Shown here piece by piece: positions 23,906-34,100 of a DNA stretch of 37,819 nucleotides. The position numbers were made by a program, and so were the translations under genes. Position 1 is the stretch's first letter. Each line of letters opens with the position of its first letter. Source of the stretch: RGIG9060 sp036307825 (GTDB lineage Bacteria > Spirochaetota > Spirochaetia > Treponematales > Treponemataceae); assembly GCA_036307825.1 (NCBI GenBank), contig JAXJWW010000105.1, positions 1-37,819 of the forward strand, written 5' to 3'. Below the pieces are notes generated by a model. The model made no database searches. It saw only the letters and a list, made by a program, of their open reading frames with translations, and was not told the DNA's origin.

Positions 23906-24679
23906 TTATTTTTTAATAATAATTACTTGTTCTGATTCAAAATATGGAACAGAAAAATCTACATTCTTTTTGCGTTCTTCTGTTACAGACATACCAGCTG
24001 CAATAAAGTCGATAGCACCAGAAGCAAGAGCAGGAATAAGACTATCAAAAGCCATATCTACAACTTCAAGTTTTGCACCTGCACCTTGAGCAATCTTTTG
24101 TCCCATTGTAATATCAAATCCTACAATTTTTGCACCTTCAACATATTCAAATGGTGGGAATGCAGCATTTGTTCCAAGTTTCAATGTTTTATCACCTGTC
24201 AATTCTAAATCAGCAGGAATAACAATTTGACCATCGATTGGCATAAAAGAAGCAACTAATTTTTCATAGTCACCATTTTCTTTCATTTCTGAAATTGTCT
24301 TATTGATAGAATCAACTAATTCAGAATTTCCTTTTTTAATAGCGATTGCATATTCTTCTTTTGCAAATTTATCTTTTACAATTTCAAGTTTCTTATTTTT
24401 TGCAACAATTTCTTTTGCAGGAAGTTCATCAAGAACAACAGCGTCAATTGCACCATTCATAAGATCCATTGCTGCATCAATTCCTGTTTTAAAAGATACA
24501 ACTGTTGCACCTTCAACATTATCTGTTACCCACCATTCACCTGTAGTTCCAGCTTGAACACCAATTTTTTTACCTACCAAATCAGCTGCACTATTGATAA
24601 CTACTTTTTCTTTTTTAGCACAACTTGTTACACCAAAAACTAAAACTAAAGCAAGTAAAATTGTAATAATTTTCTTCAT
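23906..24679 (-). CDS. Amino-acid ABC transporter substrate-binding lipoprotein, apparently circularly permuted
   Basis: A 257-residue lipoprotein; the signal ends at lipobox VTS-C20. In normal type II binding proteins the order is KVGTDAAYPPFEY-like first, then VDFSDPY, then the LKGKKIGVQLGTTGE half. Here the order is reversed. Residues about 29-150 are the second half (ADLVGKKIGVQAGTTGEWWV to KENGDYEKLVASF), and about 165-257 are the first half (LKLGTNAAFPPFEYVEGAKI, then MAFDSLIPALASGAIDFIAA, VTEERKKNVDFSVPYFESEQ). Both halves look intact, joined by a short linker. It presumably delivers the ligand to the permease encoded next. AAGGAGA precedes the ATG. Confidence 0.93.
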   Translation of the reverse strand: MKKIITILLALVLVFGVTSCAKKEKVVINSAADLVGKKIGVQAGTTGEWWVTDNVEGATVVSFKTGIDAAMDLMNGAIDAVVLDELPAKEIVAKNKKLEIVKDKFAKEEYAIAIKKGNSELVDSINKTISEMKENGDYEKLVASFMPIDGQIVIPADLELTGDKTLKLGTNAAFPPFEYVEGAKIVGFDITMGQKIAQGAGAKLEVVDMAFDSLIPALASGAIDFIAAGMSVTEERKKNVDFSVPYFESEQVIIIKK

Positions 24680-24711
24680 AAAAAATCTCCTTTGTAAAAC
24701 TATACATAATG

Positions 24712-24740
24712 ATTATAGCATAGAAAAACAATATTGTATA
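24712..24740 (-). promoter_or_regulatory. Promoter of the ABC transporter operon
   Basis: On the minus strand the -10 TATAAT (24717-24712) has a TGC extension (extended -10), and a weak -35 TATACA (24740-24735) lies 17 bp upstream. It is 33 bp before the binding-protein ATG. Confidence 0.6.
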
Positions 24741-24744
24741 TAAC

Positions 24745-24780
24745 AAAAAAAAAGCCCCTAACAAAAAGCTTGCTAGGGGC
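24745..24780 (-). terminator. Rho-independent terminator after the CotH-family gene
   Basis: GCCCCTA (24754-24760) pairs with TAGGGGC (24774-24780), with CAA/TTG extending the stem inside. On the minus strand nine U follow (24753-24745). It lies 30 bp past the CotH gene stop and just upstream of the transporter promoter. Confidence 0.93.
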
Positions 24781-24810
24781 GTGATTGAGGGTTAAGTAAT
24801 TTAAATTACA

Positions 24811-27800
24811 CTATTCTGATTCTGTTTGTGCAATTTTTACTTGAACAGAATTGCTTTCAGTTTTGAAGGTAATAGTATATGAAGTGCCATTTTCAAGTCC
24901 ATAAACATCGATATTATAGTCAAACTTTGAGTCACAATTCCTATAATCATCAAAATAAGTTAACTGACAACAACCAAAAGCTGTTTCATCCAAAGCACTA
25001 TTTGGTCTTAGTTTAAATGCAACTTGTCCATCACGTGTTTCCCATATTCCAGTCATATCTGTTGAATAAGTAAATGTATATGAGTAAGTATTATCATCAA
25101 TTTTTGTTAATGATTCACCATTATTATAAGTCATATTTCCAATAATATCTGCATTTGTAAATACATCCAAATATTGAGCATATAACGAAGTATATTGTGA
25201 AGAAGCATATTCTATTCTTTCACCTTTTTCATTATACCAACCTGTAAAAATATGTCCGTCTTTTGAAGGTTGTTCACAATTTATCCAATGCCCCTCTGGC
25301 ATCTGATAAACTAGAGTATCAGAACCATCCCCGAAGGTACCGCCGTCAGCATTCAAGGTTAGAGATATATATACATATGGTATAAATGTAGTTTTTACAT
25401 AAACAGTTGTGTCTTCCATCAAAGGTGAATGCCAATAAATTTCATTACCCGCTTCATCACAGAAGGAATAGTTATAATAACCATCTTCTGAAGATTCGAT
25501 ACAAAGCCCAAAACAGTTTCCAATGTCATTTAATGTTTGCCCTGTTGTAAATGGAATTTTTAATTCTCCATATGGTATTCCATCTGTTTTTCCATATTCT
25601 TCTTCATATTTAACAAACCAACTGTTTTCATCACTAATAAGAGTTAATGTATGTTCTCGTATTTCAGCCCATTTTGCGTAAACAGTTATTTTACCAAATG
25701 GAATTCTATCAACAAAATCATCACCATCTTTTGTTAATGTCCAACCAACAAAAGCAAAGCCATCTTTTGTTGGATTTTCCAATTTAAGTTCATGTTGATA
25801 AAGATACCACAGCTCCCATCCATCATAATTACCATATGAATCTTCTAGGTAACTTGTAGTAGAACCACCATTTAAATCAAATGATATTGTTGGTTCTGGT
25901 AAAACAAGGTTAAAATCGTAATATTCACCTGAGCTATATTCATTAGGTAAATTGTATTTTAACTCACCTGCACCAAACCAATCCTTTTCATTTACCATGA
26001 ATTTAAATGTAGGCCATTTGTCATAAATATCATTCGTATTCAAAGTAATTGAGTAATTACCATCTGTATCTTTTGTGAGCTTATTTACATCATGGCATTC
26101 CCATCCACCATCTGTAAACTCAGCCATTAAATGTACTGATTGAATATCAGTTAGGCAACCATTATAGTTATTATAATCATTTGGTCTAAAAGTAAATGTA
26201 ACTTTACTCAAATCTTCGCTAATTTTGAAAGGAAGAAGATCATCTTTTAACATCCATTTTGCGTAAAGTATTCTTTCTTCGCTTGGTACTTTTGTAACAA
26301 ACTCATTCCCACCAGGAGTCAATGTCCAACCGATACAAAGATATTCGTCTGTTTCTGGTAAATCCATACTAGTAAGATCTGACTCTTCTAATAAGTACAT
26401 TACTCCAGATTCGTTCATAATAACATTTCCATCAAATGTTATTGGTACATATTTTTTATATAAAGTATTAAGTGTTGTGTCTTCGTAAAGTGTTATTTGG
26501 TTAAAATTAGATTCATCAATTTTACATCCTTCTGAATCAATAAAACACCATGGATAGTAGTAAACACCGTCTTTTATGTATGAATATTTTAGAGAACCAC
26601 CAATAGAATACTTATCATTATCTGTAAAAAGTGTCCAATCATCAAAATCATTTGAGTCAAAAATTTCAGCTAAAGTTGTACCTGCAGAAAACTCGTAACT
26701 ATGAGTTTTGATTCTATCATTTAATTCAGACCAGAAATATCCATCACCTGCATTCAAGGTAAGAGTTAATTTTTCGTTACTTGGATTTACACAAGCTTGG
26801 ATTGCTTTTTGGCGTACTGTAAAAAAGTTATTTTTTCCAGGTGTATAAATTGTATATGGAATATAAGGTGTACCCCAGGAAGCAGGTTTATCTTCAAGTT
26901 TGCTATAATATGCTAAATCATCACTTGCAATATGGTCTTTAATCATATTATGCCATTTAGTAATTTGAGCAATACTTTTATCATCATCAAAGTAACTATC
27001 TTCATTTGAATAGTCAACAAGATATTTTTTGTAAGCTTCCATGTATTCTGGAACTTGTAAGATTTTTTGAATTAAAGGGCGTTGGCCATCTGTTAAACTT
27101 CCCCACTCTAATGGATTTTTTGTTCCAGCATTTGTCTCACATCCGTTTGTTCCAAGAATATTGTCATAATCGTAAGGAATAAAATATGCTTTTCCGCCTT
27201 TATCAAAATAGAAATAGTAGTTATTTTTATTTACCCAATAATCATCCCACATACCTAAAATTACATTGATTGCATAAGTACGAAGGAATAAATCTCCATC
27301 CATCTTTTCTGTGTAGAAAGTTTTGATAGTTTGGATATCTGCTTCATCATTATTACCATCTGTACAATTAGGAAGATTATTCAATTCTTCCATAAAATCA
27401 AGAAGTTGAGTTTTACCTTCTTCTAGTTCATTATCACCTTTATAGTCATAATCATAAGTAGTTCTGTTAAATTTAGTAATTTTACCTTCTTCATCAAATT
27501 CAAATTCAACTTCCTCTTCACCAATTGAAAATGCATTTGATTTTACAAAGTCTGCACCATTGATCTGCCAAAGACATTTCAAAAGGTTTCCTTTGTTACT
27601 TTGTAAATTTCCGCCACCTTCTTCTTCAGTGCGTTCTTTTAAAAATTGCTTTTTAATTTCTTCAATCATTCCGTAAACACCGTAGTTTACAGTTTCAAAT
27701 TCAGTTTTATCGCCGTCTTTATCTAAGTCCAAATCGTCAATAATCTGAATTTTTAAAGTTGTGTAAGCAGCACGAGGTGCAATCCAAATTCCGTTTTTAC

Positions 27801-28545
27801 GGAAAAGGTTGTATCCATAAATTTCTCGAGCATAAGTTGAATCGTTATTTGCTCTTTTTAGGATAATTCCCTTCATTGAATCAGCAAGCTTTTTATCATC
27901 ATCTGTCCATTCTTCAAAATCTAAAGCAAAGTGAGCTTGAACATATTTTCCGTTTGTTCCGTCTGCATTTTTTTCTTGAGGACGAATACGGCTTGTATTT
28001 CCTCGGATTCTAAATCCAATATCATTGAAAAACCATTCTTTATTATCTTTTGTAAAATAAAATCCCTTTGCATGAACACTTTCTTCGTGTTTTAAGTCAT
28101 AATCACAATATTCAAGATGTCTGTTCCATTCAGAACGATCAAAAACTAAAACAAGTTCACCAAGTACATCAGGATTAAAAATTGTATCTAATGCTTCTGT
28201 GCGAGTATCATATTCTGGATTCATTTCTTCATCAAACAAGAACAATTTATTTTCAACAGGAGGGTGTGTTGTTCCACCTGTACCTTCATTACCGCCTGTA
28301 CCAGAGTTTCCACCAGTACCAGTATTGCCACCAGTACTTCCATTACCACCTGTGCCAGTATTATCTCCAGTACCTGTATTACCACCACTGCCAGTGTTGC
28401 CACCGTTTTCAGTGCCTGAATTTCCTGGACCAGTAGGATCACTAGGCTCTACAGTCGGCTTACATCCTACAAAAAACAAAATTCCTAGAACAGTCATACA
28501 ACACAATAAAACTGTTAGGAATCTCTTTGCAAAGTTTTGATTCAT
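24811..28545 (-). CDS. CotH-family surface lipoprotein with Gly/Thr linker and beta-grasp repeats
   Basis: A 1244-residue predicted lipoprotein (lipobox FVG-C28). Residues 41-93 are a low-complexity Gly/Asn/Thr linker. About 100-600 is a CotH kinase-like domain: YDLKHEESVHAKGFYF, FRIRGNTSR, NYGVYGMIEEIKKQFLKE and WDDYWVNKNNYYFYFDKGGK followed by FIPYDYDNILG. CotH proteins are atypical kinases that phosphorylate surface proteins in spore formers and fungi; activity here is unproven. Beyond 600 come several InlB/Flg_new-type repeats (CIGWTLTPGGNEF, FVGWTLTKDGDDF, IFTGWYNEKGERI, each ending near YAKW/YAQY) with an E-set-like region (about 790-920) between. AAGGGGAG lies before the ATG. The promoter contains a poly-G tract. 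Confidence 0.9.
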   Translation of the reverse strand: MNQNFAKRFLTVLLCCMTVLGILFFVGCKPTVEPSDPTGPGNSGTENGGNTGSGGNTGTGDNTGTGGNGSTGGNTGTGGNSGTGGNEGTGGTTHPPVENKLFLFDEEMNPEYDTRTEALDTIFNPDVLGELVLVFDRSEWNRHLEYCDYDLKHEESVHAKGFYFTKDNKEWFFNDIGFRIRGNTSRIRPQEKNADGTNGKYVQAHFALDFEEWTDDDKKLADSMKGIILKRANNDSTYAREIYGYNLFRKNGIWIAPRAAYTTLKIQIIDDLDLDKDGDKTEFETVNYGVYGMIEEIKKQFLKERTEEEGGGNLQSNKGNLLKCLWQINGADFVKSNAFSIGEEEVEFEFDEEGKITKFNRTTYDYDYKGDNELEEGKTQLLDFMEELNNLPNCTDGNNDEADIQTIKTFYTEKMDGDLFLRTYAINVILGMWDDYWVNKNNYYFYFDKGGKAYFIPYDYDNILGTNGCETNAGTKNPLEWGSLTDGQRPLIQKILQVPEYMEAYKKYLVDYSNEDSYFDDDKSIAQITKWHNMIKDHIASDDLAYYSKLEDKPASWGTPYIPYTIYTPGKNNFFTVRQKAIQACVNPSNEKLTLTLNAGDGYFWSELNDRIKTHSYEFSAGTTLAEIFDSNDFDDWTLFTDNDKYSIGGSLKYSYIKDGVYYYPWCFIDSEGCKIDESNFNQITLYEDTTLNTLYKKYVPITFDGNVIMNESGVMYLLEESDLTSMDLPETDEYLCIGWTLTPGGNEFVTKVPSEERILYAKWMLKDDLLPFKISEDLSKVTFTFRPNDYNNYNGCLTDIQSVHLMAEFTDGGWECHDVNKLTKDTDGNYSITLNTNDIYDKWPTFKFMVNEKDWFGAGELKYNLPNEYSSGEYYDFNLVLPEPTISFDLNGGSTTSYLEDSYGNYDGWELWYLYQHELKLENPTKDGFAFVGWTLTKDGDDFVDRIPFGKITVYAKWAEIREHTLTLISDENSWFVKYEEEYGKTDGIPYGELKIPFTTGQTLNDIGNCFGLCIESSEDGYYNYSFCDEAGNEIYWHSPLMEDTTVYVKTTFIPYVYISLTLNADGGTFGDGSDTLVYQMPEGHWINCEQPSKDGHIFTGWYNEKGERIEYASSQYTSLYAQYLDVFTNADIIGNMTYNNGESLTKIDDNTYSYTFTYSTDMTGIWETRDGQVAFKLRPNSALDETAFGCCQLTYFDDYRNCDSKFDYNIDVYGLENGTSYTITFKTESNSVQVKIAQTESE
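28267..28425 (-). repeat. Gly/Thr/Asn codon repeats in the CotH lipoprotein
   Basis: Imperfect tandem repeats of about 18 bp encode GNTGTG-like units, residues 41-93 of the lipoprotein, directly after the lipid anchor. It is probably a flexible stalk that lifts the CotH domain off the membrane. The copies are degenerate, but length could vary between strains by slippage. Confidence 0.7.
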
Positions 28546-28572
28546 TTTACTCCCCTTTATACAAAAAAATTT

Positions 28573-28586
28573 TGTGAAACTTCACA
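28573..28586. promoter_or_regulatory. 14-bp palindrome in the CotH gene leader
   Basis: TGTGAA-AC-TTCACA lies between the -10 box and the ribosome binding site. It resembles half-sites used by Crp/Fnr-family regulators but with shorter spacing than the classic TGTGA-N6-TCACA. Operator role is a guess from symmetry. Confidence 0.3.
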
Positions 28587-28595
28587 CAATATTTT

Positions 28596-28625
28596 AGTAT
28601 ACAGGAATTTTCCCCCCCCGGTCAA
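28596..28625 (-). promoter_or_regulatory. CotH gene promoter with G8 tract in the -35/-10 spacer
   Basis: On the minus strand -35 TTGACC (28625-28620) is followed by eight G (28619-28612), then AAAATTCCTG and -10 TATACT (28601-28596). The spacer is 18 bp in total; losing one G would give the optimal 17. The -10 lies 50 bp before the ATG. Two copies of TTTTACTATTA (28633-28643 and 28659-28669, plus reading) lie just upstream of the -35. Slipped-strand changes of the G tract would alter promoter strength. Confidence 0.75.
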
Positions 28626-28686
28626 CTATGAATTTTACTATTATTCACATTTTTATTTTTTTACTATTAACATCGTTTTAAAATTT

Positions 28687-31089
28687 TTATTCACCTTGTA
28701 AAATAATACTAATATCCACAGAACATGAACGACCTTTTGAATCAATTACGGTAATTTCGTGATTTCCTAAAGGTGCAAACCATTCGTAAACTTGCTTTGG
28801 ATGAGTTCGAGCAATAAAATCAGAATTGCAAAACCACATAAGTTCATTTGAGTCTGCATCACAGGTTGCTTCTAGAACAATTTTGTTTCGACTTTCATTT
28901 TTTGTTCTATATACATAATCTGTTCCAGTCATTGGAGATAAAATTTGCGGAGGAAAGCCACTTTGTCTATTCATAATATTTAAGTCATCAGGTGGATATG
29001 TTGGAGGAATCAATCGAGGCAAACCTGCTTGCTCAAAAGATTTTTGTAAATCACTAGGCCAAAATTCACGAACAACAGTTTTTGTGTAAGGCATATCTAC
29101 TTCATCAGTACGATATCCAGTTCGTAAATCGATGTTTATCTTTCTGTGAATTTTACATTTTTCAATTGGAGAAACTCCGGGAATAAAATAAGTGCTTTCA
29201 AGTTTTGGGCAATTTTCATTTGGAATACTTCCCGAAACTTCACAAACGTCAATTTGAGTAACCTTGCGAGGTTTCCAATCCACAAGAAGCATTTTTGATT
29301 TATCCATTTGCGATAAAATTGAATATGCAATTTCAAAAAATAATGGAGCAGACATTCGTCTACCTAAAAAAGCATTATTCCCTTGTCCATTAAAATTTCC
29401 AATCCAAATACACAAAACATATTTATCAAAAATTCCAACTGTCCAACTATCTTTAAATCCAATTGAAGTTCCTGTTTTATATCCGATTGGAATATTTTTT
29501 AATTCTCTAGGAATTGATTCTACAGGAGGAATATTTGCTTCTAACATTTTTCTAACAATAAAGGCACTTTCTTGAGTTAACAATTTTTTTTCTAAAGAAG
29601 TATCGATTAAATCTTTTGTTGCAAAAGTTTCTTTATAAAAATTTATATTTTTGTAAATTCCATTATTAGCAAGCATGGCATAAAGTTTTGCTAATTCCAA
29701 CATTGAAACTTCTGCACTTCCAAGAACAATTGAAAGTCCGTAGTGCTCTTTGTTTTTTAAATCAGAAATTTTTGCCTGTTTCAAAAAATCATACAAATCA
29801 GGATTTGAAATTTGTTGTGCAAGACTAACTGCTGGAATATTACGACTATCTGCTAAGGCATACCATGCTTTTACTGGACCTTTAAAAGTGCTTCCGTAAT
29901 TATCAGGAGCATATTCATTAAAGACTTGAGGAGTATCTTTTAACATTGTACTATAATGAATCAAACCTTGTTCAAGTGCAAGTGCATAAATAAATGGTTT
30001 TAAAGTTGAACCCGGAGAACGCTTTGCAGTTGTAATATTTACTTGTCCTTGAATTTCGTCGCTGTAAAAATTTGCAGAGCCAACATTCGCAACAACTTCC
30101 ATTGTTTCCCAATCTAACAAAAGCAATCCACCATTTGAAACACCAAAAGAATTATACTTTTGAATATGTGAAGTTAAAAATTCTTCACATTGTTTTTGCA
30201 ATTCTAAATCGATAGTTGTTTTTTTTACTCGTCGAATTTTCTTTTCATCTTTTAAAATTTGTTTTTCATTTTGAGAAAGCATTTGTGTAAAGTGAATTGC
30301 TTCATTTGGAAATTCACAAAGTGTATTTATTCTCATGTTCATGTAAATTCTTTTATCTTCATCTTCTGGATGATTTTGAACCCAACTTTCAAACAAAACT
30401 TTTCTTGCATTTATAAGTTCAATAGGAGTATTAAATTTTTGTGGTGAACGCTTTGTTGGATTTTGAGGTAAAACACAAAGCATAATATTTTCTGAAAGTG
30501 AAAGTTCAGTAATTGATTTTCCAAAATAATACCAAGAGGCACTTTCAAAGCCTTCGATATTTTTTCCACAAGGAGCAAGATTTACATAAGCGTCTAAAAT
30601 ATCTTGTTTAGAAAAACACAAATCTAAATACAGCGCTAAAAAAATTTGCTTGATTTTTCCAAAAATATTTTTTGTGTACAAATTATATTTTAATTTTGCA
30701 ACTTGCATTGTAATTGTACTTGCACCAATGCGCCGAGATTTTTTTATATAAGTTTCATTGAAAGCTTTAAAAATTGAAACAAGATTTATTCCATTGTGTG
30801 AATAAAAAAATTTATCTTCTTGAATTAAAAGTAATTCTATAAACTCATCTGGATATTCAGAAATATTTTTATAAACGCGATACTTATCATCTTCTGTTAA
30901 AAAAACTTGAATTAATTTTCCGTTGTTATCTTCATAAGATTTTGAAAAAGAAAAATTTGATAAAATATCTCCATTGTTTTTTACATACAAAACATGAATA
31001 AAAAATGCTAGCACAAACAAAACTAAAACAGAAACAATCCATAAAATGATATGAGATTTTTTTATTTTAATTTTATTCAATGCTAGCAC
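28687..31089 (-). CDS. pbpC: Penicillin-binding protein 1C (bifunctional peptidoglycan synthase)
   Basis: An 800-residue protein. After one membrane helix (ILWIVSVLVLFVLAFFIHVL) comes the GT51 glycosyltransferase domain with catalytic E91 in QEDKFFYSHNG and the RIGASTITMQVAKL motif. The transpeptidase domain has S361-T-L-K364, S415-R-N417 and K538-T-G. The C-terminus is the PBP1C-specific beta-domain (about 700-800). It polymerises and crosslinks glycan strands at the outer face of the inner membrane. The start is GTG at 31089; no ATG is available and AGGA lies 11 nt upstream. It begins 13 bp after the macroglobulin stop, the classic pairing of these two genes. Confidence 0.95.
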   Translation of the reverse strand: MLALNKIKIKKSHIILWIVSVLVLFVLAFFIHVLYVKNNGDILSNFSFSKSYEDNNGKLIQVFLTEDDKYRVYKNISEYPDEFIELLLIQEDKFFYSHNGINLVSIFKAFNETYIKKSRRIGASTITMQVAKLKYNLYTKNIFGKIKQIFLALYLDLCFSKQDILDAYVNLAPCGKNIEGFESASWYYFGKSITELSLSENIMLCVLPQNPTKRSPQKFNTPIELINARKVLFESWVQNHPEDEDKRIYMNMRINTLCEFPNEAIHFTQMLSQNEKQILKDEKKIRRVKKTTIDLELQKQCEEFLTSHIQKYNSFGVSNGGLLLLDWETMEVVANVGSANFYSDEIQGQVNITTAKRSPGSTLKPFIYALALEQGLIHYSTMLKDTPQVFNEYAPDNYGSTFKGPVKAWYALADSRNIPAVSLAQQISNPDLYDFLKQAKISDLKNKEHYGLSIVLGSAEVSMLELAKLYAMLANNGIYKNINFYKETFATKDLIDTSLEKKLLTQESAFIVRKMLEANIPPVESIPRELKNIPIGYKTGTSIGFKDSWTVGIFDKYVLCIWIGNFNGQGNNAFLGRRMSAPLFFEIAYSILSQMDKSKMLLVDWKPRKVTQIDVCEVSGSIPNENCPKLESTYFIPGVSPIEKCKIHRKINIDLRTGYRTDEVDMPYTKTVVREFWPSDLQKSFEQAGLPRLIPPTYPPDDLNIMNRQSGFPPQILSPMTGTDYVYRTKNESRNKIVLEATCDADSNELMWFCNSDFIARTHPKQVYEWFAPLGNHEITVIDSKGRSCSVDISIILQGE

Positions 31090-31102
31090 TTAAAACAAAA
31101 TC

Positions 31103-34100
31103 CTATTTTTTTATTGTAATAGGTTTTTGTGGACCTACACCATTTATTTCACCATTGTACATTGATTCAGCATACAAAGGTGGAACAACAAATTTACCAG
31201 AAGTAATTGCTTTAGCTTTGTAAGTAAAATTATTTATTTTGTCAGTTACAGTTCCGTATAAAACAATTCTATCTTCTCGAATGTCAATGTAATCTGGTTG
31301 CCACATTGAATTTGAATTTCTAACAGATTCAATATCAACTTCTAAACCTGCGCAAGTTAAATCGATAACTGCAACATTTCGTAAATATCCATCTTTAGAA
31401 GAACGAACATTTACTCTTACTAAAACTGTGTCGCCAACTTTTACTTCAGATAATTTACTTCCGTCTGGTTTACAATATTCTCTAAACACTTCAATTCCAT
31501 TATCAATTTCTTTTTCTGGAATTGTAGTTTCGTAGCCGCCTTCAACAGTTTGATAATACATTAAAAGTTCAGAATTATTTTTGAAAATAATTTTTTCTGC
31601 ATCAGAATTGAAATTTGCTTTTTTAGCATATCTTAATTTTTCATTTTCATTTTGATTTTCAAAATTAAGTTTTGTTTCTAACTCTTTTGCAACTTGATAA
31701 ATTTCGTAAGGATTATTTTCATCAGAAATTAATTTTGAATAACTAAACAATGCTTTGTACGCTTGTGAACAAGAAAGCGTATTAAAGAAATTAAATTTCA
31801 TTCTGTTTGTAAATAATTCAATTTGTTCTTTTGTAATATGTTTTACTTTTTCTGGGAAGTATGTTGAAACAATATCAATGTAAAGAGAATTGTAATGAAG
31901 TTCATTTAAGAATTCCCAAGAAGCAGAATTAAACTTCATATCAAACTTTGCCATGTTATAAAGTTTATTTGCTTTTTCTTCTTCCATCATCATTTTGTAA
32001 CATGCAGCAAGATAAAGTTTTTCATATTCACTTGATGAATCAAAAATTGATAGATCACTTTCTAAATCTTCAATGTAATGAGTTGTAACTTCTGCATTTT
32101 TTGTAAGAATGTAAATTGCATACGCTCTGATATGTGCATCTCGTTTTTCTTCAGAATCTGATGCAATTACTTCAACAGCTTTTAAAACATTTGTCATAAA
32201 AGTTGATGGAACAAAAAATCCTTGTTCACTTGCGTCAGTTAAAAATTCAGCACAGTACAAAGTGATAAAATCATTTGTTTCAGATTTGTTTGTCCAGTAA
32301 CCAATATTTCCATCAGACTTAATTCTTGATTGTAAAATACTGATAACTTCTTCAACTCGTGCGTTCACTTCTTCTTGAGAAAGTCCTGCAACTTTTGCAA
32401 CATCTTTATAAATAAATGGATAAGCTTTACTTACAATTTGTTCTGAACAGCCATAAGGATATTTTGCCAAATAGAAATTCAAACCATCAACAAATGAAGT
32501 TGGCATATTTGAAACAGATGCTTTTCGTTCAGCGTAATCATCGTAAGTTTCGTGTTTAACTTCTAATTCTTTTGATGATGATTTTGTAACACCAGAGTTA
32601 ATCCAAGTTTGATATGGCATTGCAGGGCGCACACTCAATGTTGAAGTGTAGACAGTTTTTTCTTCTTTACCGTTTACATCTTTTCCAGTTGCAACAAATT
32701 TTAATTCAGCACCACCTAAAACTTTATTTGCCTTAACAACAAATCGAGCAACATCATCTTTACCTTCAGAAATTTTTAACTTAATATTTTTTTCTGAAAG
32801 AACAGTTAAGTGTTCAGAGTTTTCTAATGCAATAGAAATTTCTGCGTTATCACCACTACCTTTAAAATTATTTGTTACAGTAACTGAAACATCAAACTCA
32901 TCATCAGGAGAAGCAACAAGTGGAACATTTGGAACCATAATAAAAGTATTTGTTGCAGTAGTTGAAGTTTGTGCAGAGCCAACTGTATCTGAAGAAACTG
33001 CAATTGCCATAACTCTAATTGAACCATTAAAATAATCTGGCACCTTGTAAGTTACAGAACGATTAGTTTTTCCTGTATCCAAAATTCCAGACCAGAATGC
33101 AACTGGATCATTTACTTTTCTACTAAATGGATTTAAGTTTGCTTTTAGCATATCCATTCCTGCACCACCACCAAAGGCAGAAACAGTTTTTAGAATATTG
33201 TAATCAGGTAAAACCAAATCTAAAATTTGAGAAGTTCTAACTTCCAAAGCTTTTTTCTGAAAGAAGAATGCTAAAGGATCTGGAGTGTTATATCTTCCAA
33301 CTTGCAAAATTCCTTCATCAACAGCAAAGATAATAATTTTTCCTTCATTAGAACTTGAATAATTAATTGTAAATTCTTCACCAGATTTTATTTCCTCTGG
33401 AACATCGAGAGTAATTTTATTTGTTCTATTATCTTTGTTTACAGAAAATGAAACTGCACCATAACAGAATGGACTCATAAAAATTTCATCAGATGAAGAA
33501 CTTCTACAATACATTACATTGATGTAAGCATTTCCTTCTAGTCCTTTTGGAATTTCAATTGTGTGAACAGAAGAAAGTTCAGAAGATTTAAACCACTTCC
33601 AAGAATAAACTTTATCTCGTTCAATTGTAATCAAACCAGTTCCAGCGTAAGGAGCTTTAATAAAAATCTTTGCTGTATCTCCAACTGACAAATCTGCATC
33701 TTCCAAAGAAATTTCAAGTTCGGCATTTCTTGTTAAACTTCGTGTAATATTTTTTTCGCCAACAACTGTGTAAGGAATTTTATTAAACACCAATCCTTCT
33801 TCATTTGAAATTGAAATTGTAAATTCACCTTGCAAATTTGAAGGAACAACAAAATCAAATCCATCTTTAGAAATTGAAATAGTTTGTTTTGAAACTGGAT
33901 ATTCTTTTTTTACAGATTGATATTTATACAAACCGTTTGGTTGCTTAACTAAAGAAGAAACATATTTTTGTTCATCGATACTTAATGTTAAATTATCAAG
34001 ATTGATTTTATTCAAATCTTTATCAATTGCAATCAAAGAAATTTTTCTAACTGAATTTGAATTTATGTAATCCAAAGAACCATCAGATTTATATCCAATC

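Noticed and set aside
28267..28425. Repeat array resembling a CRISPR
   Set aside because: The period is about 18 bp, in frame, without spacers, and encodes a Gly-rich stalk.
28182..28540. Open frames on the plus strand across the Gly/Thr repeats
   Set aside because: They are low-complexity antisense by-products of the repeat codons in the CotH lipoprotein.
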